DNA of 64,000 nucleotides from Anisodus tanguticus (taxonomy: Eukaryota > Streptophyta > Magnoliopsida > Solanales > Solanaceae). The notes beneath the pieces were generated by a model, which did no database searches, was not told where the DNA came from, and was given only the letters and a program-made list of their open reading frames with translations. Position numbers and translations under genes: made by a program. Shown here piece after piece: positions 33,283 through 47,900 of the stretch. The DNA lies in NCBI GenBank assembly GCA_034509755.1, contig CM067552.1, positions 12,061,001 through 12,125,000 on the forward strand. Reading direction: 5' to 3'. Position 1 is the first letter of the stretch. Each line of letters starts with the position of its first letter.

Positions 33283-36200
33283 GTTAAATCTACCATTTAC
33301 CTAGCTCATTAGTCATCAACCATAGTCCATTAGCTAAACCTCAACATTTGTTATATTTGAACTCCCGTCTTTTATAAATTAGAACTAAAGACTTGTGTGG
33401 ATTATCCGAGAAACTAATCCCATTTAGTTTATAGGTGTTAGCAGAGTTAACACATCACCCTCTATACTATCATACTAACAGATTAACTAACATCACACAA
33501 AGGTACTTAGTTAACAGGAGACTCAACACTTAACAAAAGATGTGAAATAGGACTTATCAACACCATTAATTAAACCGATATTAAATAGGTCAACTGATCT
33601 TTTAATCAAGCAAAGTAAATACGCTATATCAATTAGTTAACTAAGATGATCTAACATACAACTACATGATTGTGCTAACCATTATCACAACATACAAACC
33701 ATAACTTAAACCAACTAACAAACACACAAGCACATAAAATCGCAGAAAAAGGAAGTAGAATTAGCTTTTCTTGGTCGGGGATGGAGTTTGAGGAATCCTT
33801 TGAGCTCCTTAGCAACCCACAAAAAGCAAGCAAAATTTTAGAAAATAAAACTAATTTTCCTCTAAATAAAACTAAGAGCATATATTAACGCATATCAAGT
33901 CCTATTTTTACTCGTATACTAGTAAACAAAAGGGGAAGGGAAAAGGATCATGCTTATAGGAACAAGAAAAAGTAATTTTGAAATCTTAAATCAAATCTCA
34001 TAAATTTGAAACATTCTTACTTCAAAAACCAAGCTTTGCAAGTTAACGGCCTTACACAAAGTAACAAGTGAAGACACATGCAAATATCACATTTTATATT
34101 TACTTAATCCTTATATAAAGCAACTTACTCATTTACTTAAGCAAAAATCAAGAACATACAAAGTGTAAAATCAATTTCATGAAAAAGCAATCCACACATC
34201 CGATTACAACATCAACTCGTTCGGAACTCAATTAAAAGCAAAAGAGTTAAATCTACCATTTACCTAGCTCATTAGTCATCAACCATAGTCCATTAGCTAA
34301 ACCTCAACATTTGTTATATTTGAACTCCCGTCTTTTATAAATTAGAACTAAAGACTTGTGTGGATTATCCGAGAAACTAATCCCATTTAGTTTATAGGTG
34401 TTAGCAGAGTTAACACATCACCCTCTATACTATCATACTAACAGATTAACTAACATCACACAAAGGTACTTAGTTAACAGGAGACTCAACACTTAACAAT
34501 ATGTGAAATAGGACTTATCAACACCATTAATTAAACTGATATTAAATAGGTCAACTGATCTTTTAATCAAGCAAAGTAAATACGCTATATCAATTAGTTA
34601 ACTAAGATGATCTAACATACAACTACATGATTGTGCTAACCATTATCACAACATACAAACCATAACTTAAACCAACTAACAAACACACAAGCACATAAAA
34701 TCGCAGAAAAAGGAAGTAGAATTAGCTTTTCTTGGTCGGGGATGGAGTTTGAGGAATCCTTTGAGCTCCTTAGCAACCCACAAAAAGCAAGCAAAATTTT
34801 AGAAAATAAAACTAATTTTCCTCTAAATAAAACTAAGAGCATATATTAACGCATATCAAGTCCTATTTTTACTCGTATACTAGTAAACAAAAGGGGAAGG
34901 GAAAAGGATCATGCTTATAGGAACAAGAAAAAGTAATTTTGAAATCTTAAATCAAATCTCATAAATTTGAAACATTCTTACTTCAAAAACCAAGCTTTGC
35001 AAGTTAACGGCCTTACACAGAAGTAACAAGTGAAGACACATGCAAATATCACATTTTATATTTACTTAATCCTTATATAAAGCAACTTACTCATTTACTT
35101 AAGCAAAAATCAAGAACATACAGTGTAAAATCAATTTCATGAAAAAGCAATCCACACATCTGATTACAACATCAACTCGTTCGAACTCAATTAAAAGCAA
35201 AAGAGTTAAATCTACCATTTACCTAGCTCATTAGTCATCAACCATAGTCCATTAGCTAAACCTCAACATTTGTTATATTTGAACTCCCGTCTTTTATAAA
35301 TTAGAACTAAAGACTTGTGTGGATTATCCGAGAAACTAATCCCATTTAGTTTATAGGTGTTAGCAGAGTTAACACATCACCCTCTATACTATCATACTAA
35401 CAGATTAACTAACATCACACAAAGGTACTTAGTTAACAGGAGACTCAACACTTAACAAAGATGTGAAATAGGACTTATCAACACCATTAATTAAACCGAT
35501 ATTAAATAGGTCAACTGATCTTTTAATCAAGCAAAGTAAATACGCTATATCAATTAGTTAACTAAGATGATCTAACATACAACTACATGATTGTGCTAAC
35601 CATTATCACAACATACAAACCATAACTTAAACCAACTAACAAACACACAAGCACATAAAATCGCAGAAAAAGGAAGTAGAATTAGCTTTTCTTGGTCGGG
35701 GATGGAGTTTGAGGAATCCTTTGAGCTCCTTAGCAACCCACAAAAAGCAAGCAAAATTTTAGAAAATAAAACTAATTTTCCTCTAAATAAAACTAAGAGC
35801 ATATATTAACGCATATCAAGTCCTATTTTTACTCGTATACTAGTAAACAAAAGGGGAAGGGAAAAGGATCATGCTTATAGGAACAAGAAAAAGTAATTTT
35901 GAAATCTTAAATCAAATCTCATAAATTTGAAACATTCTTACTTCAAAAACCAAGCTTTGCAAGTTAACGGCCTTACACAGAAGTAACAAGTGAAGACACA
36001 TGCAAATATCACATTTTATATTTACTTAATCCTTATATAAAGCAACTTACTCATTTACTTAAGCAAAAATCAAGAACATACAAAGTAAAATCAATTTCAT
36101 GAAAAAGCAATCCACACATCCGATTACAACATCAACTCTGTTCGGAACTCAATTAAAAGCAAAAGAGTTAAATCTACCATTTACCTAGCTCATTAGTCAT

Positions 36201-39200
36201 CAACCATAGTCCATTAGCTAAACCTCAACATTTGTTATATTTGAACTCCCGTCTTTTATAAATTAGAACTAAAGACTTGTGTGGATTATCCGAGAAACTA
36301 ATCCCATTTAGTTTATAGGTGTTAGCAGAGTTAACACATCACCCTCTATACTATCATACTAACAGATTAACTAACATCACACAAAGGTACTTAGTTAACA
36401 GGAGACTCAACACTTAACAGTATGTGAAATAGGACTTATCAACACCATTAATTAAACTGATATTAAATAGGTCAACTGATCTTTTAATCAAGCAAAGTAA
36501 ATACGCTATATCAATTAGTTAACTAAGATGATCTAACATACAACTACATGATTGTGCTAACCATTATCACAACATACAAACCATAACTTAAACCAACTAA
36601 CAAACACACAAGCACATAAAATCGCAAAAAGGAAGTAGAATTAGCTTTTCTTGGTCGGGGATGGAGTTTGAGGAATCCTTTGAGCTCCTTAGCAACCCAC
36701 AAAAAGCAAGCAAAATTTTAGAAAATAAAACTAATTTTCCTCTAAATAAAACTAAGAGCATATATTAACGCATATCAAGTCCTATTTTTACTCGTATACT
36801 AGTAAACAAAAGGGGAAGGGAAAAGGATCATGCTTATAGGAACAAGAAAAAGTAATTTTGAAATCTTAAATCAAATCTCATAAATTTGAAACATTCTTAC
36901 TTCAAAAACCAAGCTTTGCAAGTTAACGGCCTTACACGAAGTAACAAGTGAAGACACATGCAAATATCACATTTTATATTTACTTAATCCTTATATAAAG
37001 CAACTTACTCATTTACTTAAGCAAAAATCAAGAACATACAAAGTGTAAAATCAATTTCATGAAAAAGCAATCCACACATCCGATTACAACATCAACTCTT
37101 TCGAACTCAATTAAAAGCAAAAGAGTTTAAATCTACCATTTACCTAGCTCATTAGTCATCAACCATAGTCCATTAGCTAAACCTCAACATTTGTTATATT
37201 TGAACTCCCGTCTTTTATAAATTAGAACTAAAGACTTGTGTGGATTATCCGAGAAACTAATCCCATTTAGTTTATAGGTGTTAGCAGAGTTAACACATCA
37301 CCCTCTATACTATCATACTAACAGATTAACTAACATCACACAAAGGTACTTAGTTAACAGAGACTCAACACTTAACAAGATGTGAAATAGGACTTATCAA
37401 CACCATTAATTAAACCGATATTAAATAGGTCAACTGATCTTTTAATCAAGCAAAGTAAATACGCTATATCAATTAGTTAACTAAGATGATCTAACATACA
37501 ACTACATGATTGTGCTAACCATTATCACAACATACAAACCATAACTTAAACCAACTAACAAACACACAAGCACATAAAATCGCAGAAAAAAAGAAGTAGA
37601 ATTAGCTTTTCTTGGTCGGGGATGGAGTTTGAGGAATCCTTTGAGCTCCTTAGCAACCCACAAAAAGCAAGCAAAATTTTAGAAAATAAAACTAATTTTC
37701 CTCTAAATAAAACTAAGAGCATATATTAACGCATATCAAGTCCTATTTTTACTCGTATACTAGTAAACAAAAGGGGAAGGGAAAAGGATCATGCTTATAG
37801 GAACAAGAAAAAGTAATTTTGAAATCTTAAATCAAATCTCATAAATTTGAAACATTCTTACTTCAAAAACCAAGCTTTGCAAGTTAATGGCCTTACACGA
37901 AGTAACAAGTGAAGACACATGCAAATATCACATTTTATATTTACTTAATCCTTATATAAAGCAACTTACTCATTTACTTAAGCAAAAATCAAGAACATAC
38001 AAAGGTAAAATCAATTTCATGAAAAAGCAATCCACACATCCGATTACAACATCAACTCGTTTCGAACTCAATTAAAAGCAAAAGAGTTAAATCTACCATT
38101 TACCTAGCTCATTAGTCATCAACCATAGTCCATTAGCTAAACCTCAACATTTGTTATATTTGAACTCCCGTCTTTTATAAATTAGAACTAAAGACTTGTG
38201 TGGATTATCCGAGAAACTAATCCCATTTAGTTTATAGGTGTTAGCAGAGTTAACACATCACCCTCTATACTATCATACTAACAGATTAACTAACATCACA
38301 CAAAGGTACTTAGTTAACAGGAGACTCAACACTTAACAATATGTGAAATAGGACTTATCAACACCATTAATTAAACTGATATTAAATAGGTCAACTGATC
38401 TTTTAATCAAGCAAAGTAAATACGCTATATCAATTAGTTAACTAAGATGATCTAACATACAACTACATGATTGTGCTAACCATTATCACAACATACAAAC
38501 CATAACTTAAACCAACTAACAAACACACAAGCACATAAAATCGCAGAAAAAGGAAGTAGAATTAGCTTTTCTTGGTCGGGGATGGAGTTTGAGGAATCCT
38601 TTGAGCTCCTTAGCAACCCACAAAAAGCAAGCAAAATTTTAGAAAATAAAACTAATTTTCCTCTAAATAAAACTAAGAGCATATATTAACGCATATCAAG
38701 TCCTATTTTTACTCGTATACTAGTAAACAAAAGGGGAAGGGAAAAGGATCATGCTTATAGGAACAAGAAAAAGTAATTTTGAAATCTTAAATCAAATCTC
38801 ATAAATTTGAAACATTCTTACTTCAAAAACCAAGCTTTGCAAGTTAACGGCCTTACACAGAAGTAACAAGTGAAGACACATGCAAATATCACATTTTATA
38901 TTTACTTAATCCTTATATAAAGCAACTTACTCATTTACTTAAGCAAAAATCAAGAACATACAGTGTAAAATCAATTTCATGAAAAAGCAATCCACACATC
39001 CGATTACAACATCAACTCGTTCGAACTCAATTAAAAGCAAAATAGTTAAATCTACCATTTACCTAGCTCATTAGTCATCAACCATAGTCCATTAGCTAAA
39101 CCTCAACATTTGTTATATTTGAACTCCCATCTTTTATAAATTAGAACTAAAGACTTGTGTGGATTATCCGAGAAACTAATCCCATTTAGTTTATAGGTGT

Positions 39201-41900
39201 TAGCAGAGTTAACACATCACCCTCTATACTATCATACTAACAGATTAACTAACATCACACAAAGGTACTTAGTTAACAGGAGACTCAACACTTAACAAAG
39301 ATGTGAAATAGGACTTATCAACACCATTAATTAAACTGATATTAAATAGGTCAACTGATCTTTTAATCAAGCAAAGTAAATACGCTATATCAATTAGTTA
39401 ACTAAGATGATCTAACATACAACTACATGATTGTGCTAACCATTATCACAACATACAAACCATAACTTAAACCAACTAACAAACACACAAGCACATAAAA
39501 TCGCAGAAAAAGGAAGTAGAATTAGCTTTTCTTGGTCGGGGATGGAGTTTGAGGAATCCTTTGAGCTCCTTAGCAACCCACAAAAAGCAAGCAAAATTTT
39601 AGAAAATAAAACTAATTTTCCTCTAAATAAAACTAAGAGCATATATTAACGCATATCAAGTCCTATTTTTACTCGTATACTAGTAAACAAAAGGGGAAGG
39701 GAAAAGGATCATGCTTATAGGAACAAGAAAAAGTAATTTTGAAATCTTAAATCAAATCTCATAAATTTGAAACATTCTTACTTCAAAAACCAAGCTTTGC
39801 AAGTTAATGGCCTTACACGAAGTAACAAGTGAAGACACATGCAAATATCACATTTTATATTTACTTAATCCTTATATAAAGCAACTTACTCATTTACTTA
39901 AGCAAAAATCAAGAACATACAAAGTGTAAAATCAATTTCATGAAAAAGCAATCCACACATCCGATTACAACATCAACTCTGTTCGAACTCAATTAAAAGC
40001 AAAAGAGTTAAATCTACCATTTACCTAGCTCATTAGTCATCAACCATAGTCCATTAGCTAAACCTCAACATTTGTTATATTTGAACTCCCGTCTTTTATA
40101 AATTAGAACTAAAGACTTGTGTGGATTATCCGAGAAACTAATCCCATTTAGTTTATAGGTGTTAGCAGAGTTAACACATCACCCTCTATACTATCATACT
40201 AACAGATTAACTAACATCACACAAAGGTACTTAGTTAACAGGAGACTCAACACTTAACAATATGTGAAATAGGACTTATCAACACCATTAATTAAACTGA
40301 TATTAAATAGGTCAACTGATCTTTTAATCAAGCAAAGTAAATACGCTATATCAATTAGTTAACTAAGATGATCTAACATACAACTACATGATTGTGCTAA
40401 CCATTATCACAACATACAAACCATAACTTAAACCAACTAACAAACACACAAGCACATAAAATCGCAGAAAAAGGAAGTAGAATTAGCTTTTCTTGGTCGG
40501 GGATGGAGTTTGAGGAATCCTTTGAGCTCCTTAGCAACCCACAAAAAGCAAGCAAAATTTTAGAAAATAAAACTAATTTTCCTCTAAATAAAACTAAGAG
40601 CATATATTAACGCATATCAAGTCCTATTTTTACTCGTATACTAGTAAACAAAAGGGGAAGGGAAAAGGATCATGCTTATAGGAACAAGAAAAAGTAATTT
40701 TGAAATCTTAAATCAAATCTCATAAATTTGAAACATTCTTACTTCAAAAACCAAGCTTTGCAAGTTAACGGCCTTACACAAAGTAACAAGTGAAGACACA
40801 TGCAAATATCACATTTTATATTTACTTAATCCTTATATAAAGCAACTTACTCATTTACTTAAGCAAAAATCAAGAACATACAGTGTAAAATCAATTTCAT
40901 GAAAAAGCAATCCACACATCCGATTACAACATCAACTCGTTCGAACTCAATTAAAAGCAAAAGAGTTAAATCTACCATTTACCTAGCTCATTAGTCATCA
41001 ACCATAGTCCATTAGCTAAACCTCAACATTTGTTATATTTGAACTCCCATCTTTTATAAATTAGAACTAAAGACTTGTGTGGATTATCCGAGAAACTAAT
41101 CCCATTTAGTTTATAGGTGTTAGCAGAGTTAACACATCACCCTCTATACTATCATACTAACAGATTAACTAACATCACACAAAGGTACTTAGTTAACAGA
41201 GACTCAACACTTAACAAGATGTGAAATAGGACTTATCAACACCATTAATTAAACTGATATTAAATAGGTCAACTGATCTTTTAATCAAGCAAAGTAAATA
41301 CGCTATATCAATTAGTTAACTAAGATGATCTAACATACAACTACATGATTGTGCTAACCATTATCACAACATACAAACCATAACTTAAACCAACTAACAA
41401 ACACACAAGCACATAAAATCGCAGAAAAAGGAAGTAGAATTAGCTTTTCTTGGTCGGGGATGGAGTTTGAGGAATCCTTTGAGCTCCTTAGCAACCCACA
41501 AAAAGCAAGCAAAATTTTAGAAAATAAAACTAATTTTCCTCTAAATAAAACTAAGAGCATATATTAACGCATATCAAGTCCTATTTTTACTCGTATACTA
41601 GTAAACAAAAGGGGAAGGGAAAAGGATCATGCTTATAGGAACAAGAAAAAGTAATTTTGAAATCTTAAATCAAATCTCATAAATTTGAAACATTCTTACT
41701 TCAAAAACCAAGCTTTGCAAGTTAATGGCCTTACACGAAGTAACAAGTGAAGACACATGCAAATATCACATTTTATATTTACTTAATCCTTATATAAAGC
41801 AACTTACTCATTTACTTAAGCAAAAATCAAGAACATACAGTGTAAAATCAATTTCATGAAAAAGCAATCCACACATCCGATTACAACATCAACTCGTTCG
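33283..41900. repeat. Sub-array with two-monomer (about 1.92 kb) alternation
   Basis: Across units 7-15 independent marker sites alternate by unit. The site before ATGTG is GATGTG in units 7, 9, 11, 13 and 15 but TATGTG in units 8, 10, 12 and 14. AAACCGATATT occurs in units 7, 9 and 11, and AAACTGATATT in 8, 10 and 12. GTTAATGGCC occurs in 11, 13 and 15, and GTTAACGGCC in 12 and 14. CTCCCATC occurs in 13 and 15, and CTCCCGTC in 12 and 14. Linked alternation indicates that a dimer was amplified as a unit. Confidence 0.65.
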
Positions 41901-44900
41901 AACTCAATTAAAAGCAAAAGAGTTAAATCTACCATTTACCTAGCTCATTAGTCATCAACCATAGTCCATTAGCTAAACCTCAACATTTGTTATATTTGAA
42001 CTCCCATCTTTTATAAATTAGAACTAAAGACTTGTGTGGATTATCCGAGAAACTAATCCCATTTAGTTTATAGGTGTTAGCAGAGTTAACACATCACCCT
42101 CTATACTATCATACTAACAGATTAACTAACATCACACAAAGGTACTTAGTTAACAGAGACTCAACACTTAACAAGATGTGAAATAGGACTTATCAACACC
42201 ATTAATTAAACTGATATTAAATAGGTCAACTGATCTTTTAATCAAGCAAAGTAAATACGCTATATCAATTAGTTAACTAAGATGATCTAACATACAACTA
42301 CATGATTGTGCTAACCATTATCACAACATACAAACCATAACTTAAACCAACTAACAAACACACAAGCACATAAAATCGCAGAAAAAGGAAGTAGAATTAG
42401 CTTTTCTTGGTCGGGGATGGAGTTTGAGGAATCCTTTGAGCTCCTTAGCAACCCACAAAAAGCAAGCAAAATTTTAGAAAATAAAACTAATTTTCCTCTA
42501 AATAAAACTAAGAGCATATATTAACGCATATCAAGTCCTATTTTTACTCGTATACTAGTAAACAAAAGGGGAAGGGAAAAGGATCATGCTTATAGGAACA
42601 AGAAAAAGTAATTTTGAAATCTTAAATCAAATCTCATAAATTTGAAACATTCTTACTTCAAAAACCAAGCTTTGCAAGTTAATGGCCTTACACAAGTAAC
42701 AAGTGAAGACACATGCAAATATCACATTTTATATTTACTTAATCCTTATATAAAGCAACTTACTCATTTACTTAAGCAAAAATCAAGAACATACAGTGTA
42801 AAATCAATTTCATGAAAAAGCAATCCACACATCCGATTACAACATCAACTCTGTTCGAACTCAATTAAAAGCAAAAGAGTTAAATCTACCATTTACCTAG
42901 CTCATTAGTCATCAACCATAGTCCATTAGCTAAACCTCAACATTTGTTATATTTGAACTCCCATCTTTTATAAATTAGAACTAAAGACTTGTGTGGATTA
43001 TCCGAGAAACTAATCCCATTTAGTTTATAGGTGTTAGCAGAGTTAACACATCACCCTCTATACTATCATACTAACAGATTAACTAACATCACACAAAGGT
43101 ACTTAGTTAACAGGAGACTCAACACTTAACAAGATGTGAAATAGGACTTATCAACACCATTAATTAAACTGATATTAAATAGGTCAACTGATCTTTTAAT
43201 CAAGCAAAGTAAATACGCTATATCAATTAGTTAACTAAGATGATCTAACATACAACTACATGATTGTGCTAACCATTATCACAACATACAAACCATAACT
43301 TAAACCAACTAACAAACACACAAGCACATAAAATCGCAGAAAAAGGAAGTAGAATTAGCTTTTCTTGGTCGGGGATGGAGTTTGAGGAATCCTTTGAGCT
43401 CCTTAGCAACCCACAAAAAGCAAGCAAAATTTTAGAAAATAAAACTAATTTTCCTCTAAATAAAACTAAGAGCATATATTAACGCATATCAAGTCCTATT
43501 TTTACTCGATACTAGTAAACAAAAGGGGAAGGGAAAAGGATCATGCTTATAGGAACAAGAAAAAGTAATTTTGAAATCTTAAATCAAATCTCATAAATTT
43601 GAAACATTCTTACTTCAAAAACCAAGCTTTGCAAGTTAATGGCCTTACACGAAGTAACAAGTGAAGACACATGCAAATATCACATTTTATATTTACTTAA
43701 TCCTTATATAAAGCAACTTACTCATTTACTTAAGCAAAAATCAAGAACATACAGTGTAAAATCAATTTCATGAAAAAGCAATCCACACATCCGATTACAA
43801 CATCAACTCGTTCGAACTCAATTAAAAGCAAAAGAGTTAAATCTACCATTTACCTAGCTCATTAGTCATCAACCATAGTCCATTAGCTAAACCTCAACAT
43901 TTGTTATATTTGAACTCCCATCTTTTATAAATTAGAACTAAAGACTTGTGTGGATTATCCGAGAAACTAATCCCATTTAGTTTATAGGTGTTAGCGAGTT
44001 AACACATCACCCTCTATACTATCATACTAACAGATTAACTAACATCACACAAAGGTACTTAGTTAACAGGAGACTCAACACTTAACAAGATGTGAAATAG
44101 GACTTATCAACACCATTAATTAAACTGATATTAAATAGGTCAACTGATCTTTTAATCAAGCAAAGTAAATACGCTATATCAATTAGTTAACTAAGATGAT
44201 CTAACATACAACTACATGATTGTGCTAACCATTATCACAACATACAAACCATAACTTAAACCAACTAACAAACACACAAGCACATAAAATCGCAGAAAAA
44301 AGTAGAATTAGCTTTTCTTGGTCGGGGATGGAGTTTGAGGAATCCTTTGAGCTCCTTAGCAACCCACAAAAAGCAAGCAAAATTTTAGAAAATAAAACTA
44401 ATTTTCCTCTAAATAAAACTAAGAGCATATATTAACGCATATCAAGTCCTATTTTTACTCGTATACTAGTAAACAAAAGGGGAAGGGAAAAGGATCATGC
44501 TTATAGGAACAAGAAAAAGTAATTTTGAAATCTTAAATCAAATCTCATAAATTTGAAACATTCTTACTTCAAAAACCAAGCTTTGCAAGTTAATGGCCTT
44601 ACACAGAAGTAACAAGTGAAGACACATGCAAATATCACATTTTATATTTACTTAATCCTTATATAAAGCAACTTACTCATTTACTTAAGCAAAAATCAAG
44701 AACATACAGTGTAAAATCAATTTCATGAAAAAGCAATCCACACATCCGATTACAACATCAACTCGTTCGAACTCAATTAAAAGCAAAAGAGTTAAATCTA
44801 CCATTTACCTAGCTCATTAGTCATCAACCATAGTCCATTAGCTAAACCTCAACATTTGTTATATTTGAACTCCCGTCTTTTATAAATTAGAACTAAAGAC

Positions 44901-47900
44901 TTGTGTGGATTATCCGAGAAACTAATCCCATTTAGTTTATAGGTGTTAGCAGAGTTAACACATCACCCTCTATACTATCATACTAACAGATTAACTAACA
45001 TCACACAAAGGTACTTAGTTAACAGAGACTCAACACTTAACAAGATGTGAAATAGGACTTATCAACACCATTAATTAAACTGATATTAAATAGGTCAACT
45101 GATCTTTTAATCAAGCAAAGTAAAATACGCTATATCAATTAGTTAACTAAGATGATCTAACATACAACTACATGATTGTGCTAACCATTATCACAACATA
45201 CAAACCATAACTTAAACCAACTAACAAACACACAAGCACATAAAATCGCAGAAAAAGGAAGTAGAATTAGCTTTTCTTGGTCGGGGATGGAGTTTGAGGA
45301 ATCCTTTGAGCTCCTTAGCAACCCACAAAAAGCAAGCAAAATTTTAGAAAATAAAACTAATTTTCCTCTAAATAAAACTAAGAGCATATATTAACGCATA
45401 TCAAGTCCTATTTTTACTCAGATACTAGTAAACAAAAGGGGAAGGGAAAAGGATCATGCTTATAGGAACAAGAAAAAGTAATTTTGAAATCTTAAATCAA
45501 ATCTCATAAATTTGAAACATTCTTACTTCAAAAACCAAGCTTTGCAAGTTAATGGCCTTACACGAAGTAACAAGTGAAGACACATGCAAATATCACATTT
45601 TATATTTACTTAATCCTTATATAAAGCAACTTACTCATTTACTTAAGCAAAAATCAAGAACATACAGTGTAAAATCAATTTCATGAAAAAGCAATCCACA
45701 CATCCGATTACAACATCAACTCGTTCGAACTCAATTAAAAGCAAAAGAGTTAAATCTACCATTTACCTAGCTCATTAGTCATCAACCATAGTCCATTAGC
45801 TAAACCTCAACATTTGTTATATTTGAACTCCCATCTTTTATAAATTAGAACTAAAGACTTGTGTGGATTATCCGAGAAACTAATCCCATTTAGTTTATAG
45901 GTGTTAGCAGAGTTAACACATCACCCTCTATACTATCATACTAACAGATTAACTAACATCACACAAAGGTACTTAGTTAACAGGAGACTCAACACTTAAC
46001 AAGGTATGTGAAATAGGACTTATCAACACCATTAATTAAACTGATATTAAATAGGTCAACTGATCTTTTAATCAAGCAAAGTAAATACGCTATATCAATT
46101 AGTTAACTAAGATGATCTAACATACAACTACATGATTGTGCTAACCATTATCACAACATACAAACCATAACTTAAACCAACTAACAAACACACAAGCACA
46201 TAAAATCGCGAAAAAGGAAGTAGAATTAGCTTTTCTTGGTCGGGGATGGAGTTTGAGGAATCCTTTGAGCTCCTTAGCAACCCACAAAAAGCAAGCAAAA
46301 TTTTAGAAAATAAAACTAATTTTCCTCTAAATAAAACTAAGAGCATATATTAACGCATATCAAGTCCTATTTTTACTCGATACTAGTAAACAAAAGGGGA
46401 AGGGAAAAGGATCATGCTTATAGGAACAAGAAAAAGTAATTTTGAAATCTTAAATCAAATCTCATAAATTTGAAACATTCTTACTTCAAAAACCAAGCTT
46501 TGCAAGTTAATGGCCTTACACGAAGTAACAAGTGAAGACACATGCAAATATCACATTTTATATTTACTTAATCCTTATATAAAGCAACTTACTCATTTAC
46601 TTAAGCAAAAATCAAGAACATACAGTGTAAAATCAATTTCATGAAAAAGCAATCCACACATCCGATTACAACATCAACTCTGTTCGAACTCAATTAAAAG
46701 CAAAAGAGTTAAATCTACCATTTACCTAGCTCATTAGTCATCAACCATAGTCCATTAGCTAAACCTCAACATTTGTTATATTTGAACTCCCATCTTTTAT
46801 AAATTAGAACTAAAGACTTGTGTGGATTATCCGAGAAACTAATCCCATTTAGTTTATAGGTGTTAGCAGAGTTAACACATCACCCTCTATACTATCATAC
46901 TAACATTAACTAACATCACACAAAGGTACTTAGTTAACAGGAGACTCAACACTTAACAAAGATGTGAAATAGGACTTATCAACACCATTAATTAAACTGA
47001 TATTAAATAGGTCAACTGATCTTTTAATCAAGCAAAGTAAATACGCTATATCAATTAGTTAACTAAGATGATCTAACATACAACTACATGATTGTGCTAA
47101 CCATTATCACAACATACAAACCATAACTTAAACCAACTAACAAACACACAAGCACATAAAATCGCAGAAAAAGGAAGTAGAATTAGCTTTTCTTGGTCGG
47201 GGATGGAGTTTGAGGAATCCTTTGAGCTCCTTAGCAACCCACAAAAAGCAAGCAAAATTTTAGAAAATAAAACTAATTTTCCTCTAAATAAAACTAAGAG
47301 CATATATTAACGCATATCAAGTCCTATTTTTACTCAGATACTAGTAAACAAAAGGGGAAGGGAAAAGGATCATGCTTATAGGAACAAGAAAAAGTAATTT
47401 TGAAATCTTAAATCAAATCTCATAAATTTGAAACATTCTTACTTCAAAAACCAAGCTTTGCAAGTTAATGGCCTTACACGAAGTAACAAGTGAAGACACA
47501 TGCAAATATCACATTTTATATTTACTTAATCCTTATATAAAGCAACTTACTCATTTACTTAAGCAAAAATCAAGAACATACAAAGTGTAAAATCAATTTC
47601 ATGAAAAAGCAATCCACACATCCGATTACAACATCAACTCTGTTCGAACTCAATTAAAAGCAAAAGAGTTAAATCTACCATTTACCTAGCTCATTAGTCA
47701 TCAACCATAGTCCATTAGCTAAACCTCAACATTTGTTATATTTGAACTCCCATCTTTTATAAATTAGAACTAAAGACTTGTGTGGATTATCCGAGAAACT
47801 AATCCCATTTAGTTTATAGGTGTTAGCAGAGTTAACACATCACCCTCTATACTATCATACTAACAGATTAACTAACATCACACAAAGGTACTTAGTTAAC

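Noticed and set aside
37887..38075. 62-75-codon plus-strand frames starting MALHEVTSEDTCK in some satellite units
   Set aside because: The start codon appears only where ACGGCC became ATGGCC, and the frame depends on chance indels at CAG sites. No sign of selection.
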